The notes below the pieces were generated by a model. That model made no database searches. It had not been told where the DNA came from and worked only from the letters and a program-made list of their open reading frames with translations. Below, piece by piece: positions 59,345 through 64,000 of a stretch of 64,000 bases of DNA. Every line of letters starts with the position of its first letter. The stretch's first letter is position 1. This DNA is from Acetomicrobium sp. UBA5826 (GTDB lineage Bacteria > Synergistota > Synergistia > Synergistales > Acetomicrobiaceae), in the NCBI RefSeq assembly GCF_002433005.1, contig NZ_DJHF01000017.1, forward strand, positions 214,087-278,086. The letters are read 5' to 3'. The position numbers and the translations under genes are program-made.

Positions 59345-59704
59345 CTATCGGACCAGCGCCTCCTTTGCTTTTTCAACCAGCTGTCCGAAGGCTTCGATAT
59401 CCGATACGGCAAGTTCTGCTAGCATTTTGCGATTGATCTCGATGCCGGATTTGCGCAACCCGCTTATAAAGGTGCTGTAGTTCATACCATACACGTGAGC
59501 CCCCGCGTTTATTCGCATGATCCAAAGTTTCCTGAAATCGCGTTTTCTGTTGCGCCTGTCCCTGTAAGCATAGCTCAAGGACCTGAGCATTGCTTCCCTT
59601 GCTCTTTTAAATACATTCTTTCTGCGGCCGTAATATCCTTTGGTCAGCTTAAATAGCTTGGCCCTTTTATTTTTAGTGGCAGTTCCACCTTTTACTCTGG
59701 GCAT
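59345..59704 (-). CDS. rplT: 50S ribosomal protein L20
   Basis: The 119-residue basic protein begins MPRVKGGTATKNKRAKLF and has the L20 blocks FKRAREAMLRSLSYAYRDRRNRKRDFRKLWI and GMNYSTFISGLRKSGIEINRK. It binds 23S rRNA early in assembly and in many bacteria represses its own operon at the infC leader. It is the third gene of infC-rpmI-rplT. Confidence 0.97.
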   Translation of the reverse strand: MPRVKGGTATKNKRAKLFKLTKGYYGRRKNVFKRAREAMLRSLSYAYRDRRNRKRDFRKLWIMRINAGAHVYGMNYSTFISGLRKSGIEINRKMLAELAVSDIEAFGQLVEKAKEALVR

Positions 59705-59734
59705 TATCTTTCACTCCTTCTTTGAATCTTGCTA

Positions 59735-59935
59735 TTAATTGGAATAGGGCATCAACTGTTTAATTTTTCTGGCAAATGCCTCATCGAGGTAGCCCTTTTG
59801 TTTTAATGCTCTAATGCGTTTTTGATTCTTCTTTCGAAGCAAGTGCCCCCGGTTGACTTTTTTGTAGGCCACTTTTCCGGTGGCTGTTATTTTAAATCTT
59901 TTCTTAGCTCCGCTGTGAGTTTTGATTTTTGGCAT
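59735..59935 (-). CDS. rpmI: 50S ribosomal protein L35
   Basis: A 66-residue protein starting MPKIKTHSGAKKRFKIT. I choose ATG 59935 because AGGGAGG lies 7 bases upstream; the ATG two codons before it is too close to this site. It has the typical basic stretch HLLRKKNQKRIR. It lies between infC and rplT. Confidence 0.97.
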   Translation of the reverse strand: MPKIKTHSGAKKRFKITATGKVAYKKVNRGHLLRKKNQKRIRALKQKGYLDEAFARKIKQLMPYSN

Positions 59936-59971
59936 TGCCATTCCTCCCTTTTGGTTTCATGAATGTAGAAA

Positions 59972-60532
59972 TCAGCTTTGAGACTGCGTATCTTTCGCTG
60001 CCTTGCTCTCTGACTTTTGCAGAATAGGTGCCAGCATCATGCGCATATAACGGCCTTCCATCTTCGGGTCCGAATCAGCTTTTCCCAAGCCTTCACAGTC
60101 TTTCTTCACCCTTTCGAGCACCTCTCTGCCCTTATCCAAGAAGGCCATCTCTCTGCCGCGGAAAAATATGGATACCTTTACCCTATGGCCACTACCCAAA
60201 AAATCCTTGATGGCCTTAACTTTGAAATTATAATCGTGCTCATCGATCTTCGGACGCATCTTTATTTCCTTGACCGTCTGAACTTTCTGTTTTTTGCGAG
60301 CCTCTTTGTCTCTCTTTTGTTGTTGATATTTGTATTTGCCGTAATCCATGATCCTACATACGGGAGGATTCGCCTGAGGAGCAACTTCCACCAAGTCCAA
60401 TCCTCTCGTCTCGGCCATCTCCAGAGCCTGTTGGATGGGAATTACCCCTACCTTGGATCCATCGGCATCGATCAGCAAGACCTCAGAAACCCTTATCTCC
60501 TCATTTACCCTTGGTTCGTTTACTTTCGCTAT
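59972..60532 (-). CDS. infC: Translation initiation factor IF-3, apparent AUA start
   Basis: The N-domain (RVNEEIRVSEVLLIDADGSKVGV, shown here in part as RVNEEIRVSEVLL) and the C-domain (KEIKMRPKIDEHDYNFK, HRVKVSIFFRGREMA) are complete IF-3. The usual N-terminal residues lie upstream of any ATG, GTG or TTG. In this frame the only fit is ATA at 60530-60532 with GGAGG 9 bases upstream; a TGA stop lies three codons before. That gives 186 residues. IF-3 genes often use AUU or similar starts, because IF-3 rejects them and so limits its own synthesis. Confidence 0.93.
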   Translation of the reverse strand: MAKVNEPRVNEEIRVSEVLLIDADGSKVGVIPIQQALEMAETRGLDLVEVAPQANPPVCRIMDYGKYKYQQQKRDKEARKKQKVQTVKEIKMRPKIDEHDYNFKVKAIKDFLGSGHRVKVSIFFRGREMAFLDKGREVLERVKKDCEGLGKADSDPKMEGRYMRMMLAPILQKSESKAAKDTQSQS

Positions 60533-60556
60533 AACTGGTCACCTCCACAATAAAAT

Positions 60557-60584
60557 AGGGACTGGCAAACAACGCCCAGTCCCT
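60557..60584 (-). promoter_or_regulatory. Hairpin in the infC leader, possible attenuator
   Basis: A 9-bp stem (60557-60565 with 60576-60584) on the minus strand is followed by ATTTTATT, just before the GGAGG of infC. The 215-base gap from thrS has more stem-forming sequence (AGAGGG/CCCTCT near 60665-60682). This looks like an L20-type autoregulatory leader or attenuator, but I cannot confirm the fold. Confidence 0.5.
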
Positions 60585-60747
60585 CACAGTCTCTGTAGCA
60601 GTCAAACACTACCAGCTACTAACTTTAAGACTTAACCCGAAAGGCAACTTTCGCGCCACCAGGTGAGAGGGGCGGGCCCTCTGCTTATCGCAATACGAAA
60701 CGTTTTTGCAATATATCACGAAAATTGCTCGAAAGCAAGCAGTCTAT

Positions 60748-62622
60748 TTAAAAATCGTCTTTCAACGGGTAATATTCGTTGCTCAAAAGTTCTTTCAGAG
60801 CTTCCAAGCTCATACTACCCAGATCTCCCTTGCTGCGATCCCTAACTGAAACCACCTCATTTTCGACTTCACGATTGCCGATGATTATCATATAAGGAGT
60901 TTTTTGCATCTGGGCATCCCGTATTTTTTTGCCCAGTGTCCCCTCCTTGCGATCCACCTCGACTCTAACGTCCTGTTTTTGCAAAAGAGAGGCCACGCTT
61001 TTGGCATATGTCAAATGTTCATCCGATACAGGCAATATCTTGACCTGAACGGGGGCGAGCCAGTACGGAAAAGCTCCTGCGTACTGCTCTATCAATATAC
61101 CGAGAAACCTCTCCAGGCTCCCAAGCACCGTCCTGTGTATCATAACCGGCCTGTGGGGCTCTCCATCCGGACCTATATAGGTGATATCAAATTTCTCCGG
61201 CATCTGGAAATCCAATTGGATCGTGCCGCATTGCCATGTTCTGCCAATGCAGTCTTCTAGGTGAAAATCAATCTTGGGCCCGTAAAAAGCGCCATCGCCC
61301 GGATTCAGCTTGTATTCCACCCCTTGATCGTCGAGCGCTTCCTGGAGAGCTTGTTCAGCCCTGTCCCAAAGGGCCTTCTCTCCCATTGCATTTTCAGGCC
61401 TGGTCGATAACTCCACGTGATAGGGAAATCCGAAGACACCATAAATATATTTGACTATGTTCATTATGTCAATTATCTCTTCTTTGATGTGATCCTCGGT
61501 GGTAAAAATATGCGCATCATCTTGAGTGAAGCATCTAACGCGCATGAGACCATGCAGAACACCGGACCTTTCGTGTCTATGAACCACCCCAAGCTCGGCC
61601 AACTTCAACGGAAAATCGCGATAACTTCTGAGCTGAGATTTATATACCAAAATTCCACCGGGACAGTTCATGGGTTTTATGGCAAAGGGCTTGCCATCTA
61701 TTTCCGTAAAATACATATTTTCCCTATAGTGATCCCAATGCCCCGATCTGATCCACAAATCCTGATCCAATATTAAAGGAGTTTTTATCTCCTGATAGCC
61801 CCTTTGGATGTGAACCTTTCTCCAAAAATCAACCAAGACATTTAAAACTACAACTCCCTTGGGATGAAAGAAGGGAAACCCCGGGGCTTCGTTTTGCATG
61901 CTAAATATATCCAGTTCTTTCCCAAGCCTCCTGTGATCTCGGCGTTTTGCCTCCTCAACCTTGGCAAGATAAGCCAAAAGATCCTCTTCCGTAGGGAAAG
62001 CGGTGCCGTATATGCGCGTAAGCATGGGATTCCTCTCGTCCCCTCTCCAATAAGCACCGGCAACAGACAGGAGCTTAAAATGCTTGAGATATGATGTGTT
62101 CGGCACATGGGGACCTCTACACAAATCTATAAACTCGCCTACCTTGTAAAGGGATAGGGTATCATCTTCTATTCCATCTATAAGTTCCAGTTTATAAGTA
62201 TCGCCACGCTCCTTGAATATGCCTATAGCTTCGTCTTTGTTTACTATCAACCTTTCAAAGGGAATAGCCTCAGCCGCAATTTTCTTCATCTCTTCTTCTA
62301 TTTTCGGGAGATCGTCTTCGGTTATGGTATTAGGAACGTCCATATCGTAATAAAAACCGTTCTCAATGGCCGGACCAACTCCATATTTAGTTCCGGGATA
62401 AAGTCTATATACAGCCTGCGCCATTAAATGCGAGGTGGAATGCCTGAGCATCTCAATGCCTTCGGGGCTATCCATTTCTACCGGCTCTATATTGGCATTT
62501 TCTTCCACTGTCGTGTCAAGATCGCATAACTTTCCATCTATCTTTACGGCAATCACTTTGCCGTCTATTCCTCGTTCCCTGATAATTTCCGAGGCTTTCT
62601 TTGGATATTCATTTACAGACAC
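60748..62622 (-). CDS. thrS: Threonyl-tRNA synthetase
   Basis: A class II enzyme of 624 residues. It has a short TGS domain (about 1-55), the editing domain with HSTSHLMAQAV near 62 and the SAD residues, catalytic motifs around KPMNCPGG near 320, RHERSG and HRTVLGSLERFLG, and the anticodon domain at the end. The start is GTG at 62622 with GGGAGGGG 6 bases upstream; the ATG next to it is out of frame. It heads the operon that continues to mutS2. Confidence 0.96.
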   Translation of the reverse strand: MSVNEYPKKASEIIRERGIDGKVIAVKIDGKLCDLDTTVEENANIEPVEMDSPEGIEMLRHSTSHLMAQAVYRLYPGTKYGVGPAIENGFYYDMDVPNTITEDDLPKIEEEMKKIAAEAIPFERLIVNKDEAIGIFKERGDTYKLELIDGIEDDTLSLYKVGEFIDLCRGPHVPNTSYLKHFKLLSVAGAYWRGDERNPMLTRIYGTAFPTEEDLLAYLAKVEEAKRRDHRRLGKELDIFSMQNEAPGFPFFHPKGVVVLNVLVDFWRKVHIQRGYQEIKTPLILDQDLWIRSGHWDHYRENMYFTEIDGKPFAIKPMNCPGGILVYKSQLRSYRDFPLKLAELGVVHRHERSGVLHGLMRVRCFTQDDAHIFTTEDHIKEEIIDIMNIVKYIYGVFGFPYHVELSTRPENAMGEKALWDRAEQALQEALDDQGVEYKLNPGDGAFYGPKIDFHLEDCIGRTWQCGTIQLDFQMPEKFDITYIGPDGEPHRPVMIHRTVLGSLERFLGILIEQYAGAFPYWLAPVQVKILPVSDEHLTYAKSVASLLQKQDVRVEVDRKEGTLGKKIRDAQMQKTPYMIIIGNREVENEVVSVRDRSKGDLGSMSLEALKELLSNEYYPLKDDF

Positions 62623-62659
62623 TCATATCCCCTCCCTGTCTTATTTGAAATTATTTAAA

Positions 62660-62668
62660 ATTATATCA
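62660..62668 (-). promoter_or_regulatory. Extended -10 promoter candidate for thrS
   Basis: The minus strand reads TGATATAAT, a perfect -10 with the TGn extension, about 38 bases before thrS. The -35 position (CTTAAA) is weak. No T-box specifier structure is seen. Confidence 0.5.
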
Positions 62669-62768
62669 TAGCTTGTTCACTTTTTAAGTATACGCCTTGC
62701 CTTTTGATAAGAAAAGCCAACAAACTCCCGCATAAAAACCTGTCGGTAAAGATAATATCACAATTTGC

Positions 62769-62797
62769 TTGACCCTATCCTCCATGCAGGTTAAAAT
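62769..62797 (+). promoter_or_regulatory. Promoter of tRNA-Pro
   Basis: TTGACC (62769-62774) and TAAAAT (62792-62797) are 17 bases apart, and the start site would lie a few bases before the tRNA at 62809. Confidence 0.75.
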
Positions 62798-62808
62798 ATG
62801 TCATGCAT

Positions 62809-62886
62809 CGGGACGTAGCGCAGCATGGCTAGCGCACCTGCATGGGGCGCAGGGGGTCGGAGGTTCAAGTCCTCTCGTCCCGACCA
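62809..62886 (+). tRNA. tRNA-Pro (GGG anticodon)
   Basis: The acceptor stem is CGGGACG/CGTCCCG, starting with C1 as in bacterial tRNA-Pro. The anticodon stem CCTGC/GCAGG holds ATGGGGC with anticodon GGG. CCA is encoded. It has its own promoter and terminator. Confidence 0.96.
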
Positions 62887-62897
62887 TAGCGAGTTAA

Positions 62898-62922
62898 GGC
62901 GGGGTTAGGCCCCGCCTTTTTT
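62898..62922 (+). terminator. Rho-independent terminator of tRNA-Pro
   Basis: A GGCGGGG/CCCCGCC stem (62898-62904 with 62910-62916) with a 5-base loop is followed by six T (62917-62922). Confidence 0.9.
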
Positions 62923-62964
62923 GCATCATTATTTAATATTTAATTTATTATTTGGAACAAGAAG

Positions 62965-63819
62965 GTGAAATTCAAGCCGATTATGAGAAATATGACAAGA
63001 AATACACAAAAGGGACATAAAGCGAAAAAATCTCTGGGACAAAACTTCCTTGTAGATCCCAATATAGCTCGCTGGATGGTGGAAAATGCAGGTTTAAATG
63101 AAGATGACGTCGTCTTGGAAGTAGGTCCCGGAAAAGGCATGCTTACGAAGGAGATTCTAACCAGCCAATGTCGTTTTTTGCACGTCATTGAAATTGATAA
63201 AACACTTGCCCCTTTTCTCGAGCCCATAGTTAAAACATCCAAAAATAGAATGTCCGTAATTTGGGGAGACGTGTTGACGATAAATTTAAAGGAACTCTCT
63301 CCACTTCCAACCAAAGTCTTGGCCAATATACCCTATAACATCACAACTCCTCTAATATGGCAGATTCTCGAGCATCTGGTGCCATTGGGCACAAGAGAAC
63401 TTCTTTTAATGCTTCAGCTCGAACTGGCTCAAAGGTTGTGTGCCAAGCCAAAGACTAAAGACCGTTCGCCTATTGGCATAACCATAGAAAAGATGGGCAA
63501 AGCTCAAATAGTCAAAAAGGTGCCACCCAACGTCTTCTGGCCAACTCCAAAGGTGGAGTCCGCAATTGTACATATCATCATAGACAAAGATCTGAAATCA
63601 GCCTCCGATCACACGTGGAGGAGATTATTGCGCGTTGCCTTCGCCCGAAGGAGGAAGACGCTAGCAAATAACCTGGCTTGTGTTTACGATTTCTTTAAAG
63701 ACAAAGATAAAACATCAAAGCTCCTGGATGACTTGAAATTGCCCACCACCGTTCGCGCTGAAGAATTAACCGTCGACGACTGGCACCATTTGTATGAGTT
63801 TATATCAAAGATAGACTAA
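62965..63819 (+). CDS. rsmA: 16S rRNA dimethyladenosine transferase (KsgA)
   Basis: A 284-residue SAM methyltransferase that dimethylates A1518 and A1519 of 16S rRNA. It has SLGQNFLVDPNI, the SAM motif VLEVGPGKGMLT near 50, IEIDKTLAPFL, and motif IV NIPYNITTPLIW. The C-terminal domain is present. The frame starts with GTG at 62965; in-frame ATGs follow at 62983 and 62992 and would remove a few unconserved residues. The gene is on plus between tRNA-Pro and a tRNA pair on minus. Confidence 0.95.
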   Translation: MKFKPIMRNMTRNTQKGHKAKKSLGQNFLVDPNIARWMVENAGLNEDDVVLEVGPGKGMLTKEILTSQCRFLHVIEIDKTLAPFLEPIVKTSKNRMSVIWGDVLTINLKELSPLPTKVLANIPYNITTPLIWQILEHLVPLGTRELLLMLQLELAQRLCAKPKTKDRSPIGITIEKMGKAQIVKKVPPNVFWPTPKVESAIVHIIIDKDLKSASDHTWRRLLRVAFARRRKTLANNLACVYDFFKDKDKTSKLLDDLKLPTTVRAEELTVDDWHHLYEFISKID

Positions 63820-63834
63820 AAACATCAAAAATAG

Positions 63835-63864
63835 AAAAAGACGAGCCGTCAGGCCCGTCTTTTT
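63835..63864 (+). terminator. Terminator between rsmA and tRNA-Ala
   Basis: A stem AAAAAGACG/CGTCTTTTT (63835-63843 with 63856-63864), extended inside by GCC/GGC, ends in a T run on plus. The A run on the other side lets it work for the minus-strand tRNA unit as well. Confidence 0.8.
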
Positions 63865-63872
63865 TATTATCC

Positions 63873-63947
63873 TGGTGGAGATGAGCGGACTCGAACCGCC
63901 GACCTCCTGCTTGCAAGGCAGGCGCTCTCCCTCTGAGCTACATCCCC
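63873..63947 (-). tRNA. tRNA-Ala (UGC anticodon)
   Basis: The acceptor stem is GGGGATG/CATCTCC with one G-U pair. The anticodon stem CCTGC/GCAGG holds CTTGCAA, giving UGC. Discriminator A and CCA are encoded. Confidence 0.96.
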
Positions 63948-63953
63948 AAAATA

Positions 63954-64000
63954 TGGTGGGCCGGAGTGGATTCGAACCACCGACCTCACGCTTATCAGGC
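63954..64000 (-). tRNA. tRNA-Ile (GAU anticodon), cut by the window edge
   Basis: The 3' half is present: CCA, acceptor strand CCGGCCC, T arm with GGTTCGAATCC and the anticodon loop CTGATAA, giving GAU. The 5' part lies beyond base 64000. It precedes tRNA-Ala in the same unit. Confidence 0.88.

Noticed and set aside
1..64000. CRISPR array or phage/transposon genes
   Set aside because: No regularly spaced direct repeats, Cas genes, transposases or structural phage genes were seen; the only mobile trace is the integrase remnant near 49.9 kb.

Overview
The window reads as one stretch of chromosome from an anaerobic, amino-acid-fermenting bacterium. The gene set points to the Synergistota, perhaps an Acetomicrobium or Anaerobaculum relative, but that assignment is inference from gene content and not a proven identity. 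Supporting traits are a four-subunit 2-oxoacid:ferredoxin oxidoreductase, AzlC/AzlD branched-chain amino acid export, the MEP isoprenoid enzymes Dxr, IspG and IspH, a CD1247-type zinc-ribbon protein beside EF-P and Asp23, and a peroxiredoxin that uses UGA as selenocysteine. Almost everything lies on the minus strand. Only the partial ThiF gene, azlCD, tRNA-Pro and rsmA are on plus.

Layout, left to right. 1-3.5 kb: end of a ThiF/MoeB-type gene, then purine nucleoside phosphorylase, phosphopentomutase and a XerC/D recombinase. 3.5-8.9 kb: an operon read def-fmt-(P-loop ATPase)-ferredoxin-alpha-beta-gamma of the oxidoreductase, then an ADP-ribose pyrophosphatase and a terminator. 9-15.5 kb: alaS-ruvX-miaA-ispH-rpsA. 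15.5-23.1 kb: efp-(zinc ribbon)-asp23-(membrane protein)-nusB-xseA-mtnA-ahcY-mtaD, starting from a promoter with a palindrome in its spacer. 23.1-37.1 kb: a long envelope/isoprenoid/nucleotide-sugar block holding three small unknown genes, a meaB GTPase, a fused rpiB-upp gene, tagO-like, wecB, murA, hisC, a P-loop/Asp23-like fusion, UDG, uppS, cdsA, dxr, rseP and ispG. 37.2-45.9 kb: tig-clpP-clpX-valS-folC-Gfo/Idh oxidoreductase.

45.9-50.4 kb is the least ordinary part. It holds five tRNA genes in two groups, a selenocysteine peroxiredoxin (prxU) with a SECIS-like hairpin, a possible small RNA, azlCD, a YgjP-like metallopeptidase, and the remnant of an integrase next to tRNA-His and tRNA-Arg. 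50.4-62.6 kb: thrS-infC-rpmI-rplT-ktrB-ktrA-pheS-pheT-(coiled coil)-zapA-cvpA-mutS2. The window ends with tRNA-Pro, rsmA and a tRNA-Ile/tRNA-Ala pair that runs off the edge.

How the parts work together: the translation and quality-control genes (def, fmt, alaS, valS, thrS, pheST, infC, rpsA, efp, rsmA, tig-clpPX) form a housekeeping core. MtaD, a classical PNP and MtnA could together salvage methylthioadenosine by a deamination route, with AhcY removing S-adenosylhomocysteine. Dxr, IspG and IspH feed undecaprenyl phosphate synthesis by UppS, which supplies the lipid carrier for the TagO/WecA-type transferase. The ferredoxin oxidoreductase together with AzlCD fits fermentation of branched-chain or other amino acids.

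Standout observations: the UGA-for-Cys peroxiredoxin, an apparent AUA start for infC, a ktrB gene without a normal start, the RpiB-Upp fusion, and the P-loop/Asp23-like fusion.
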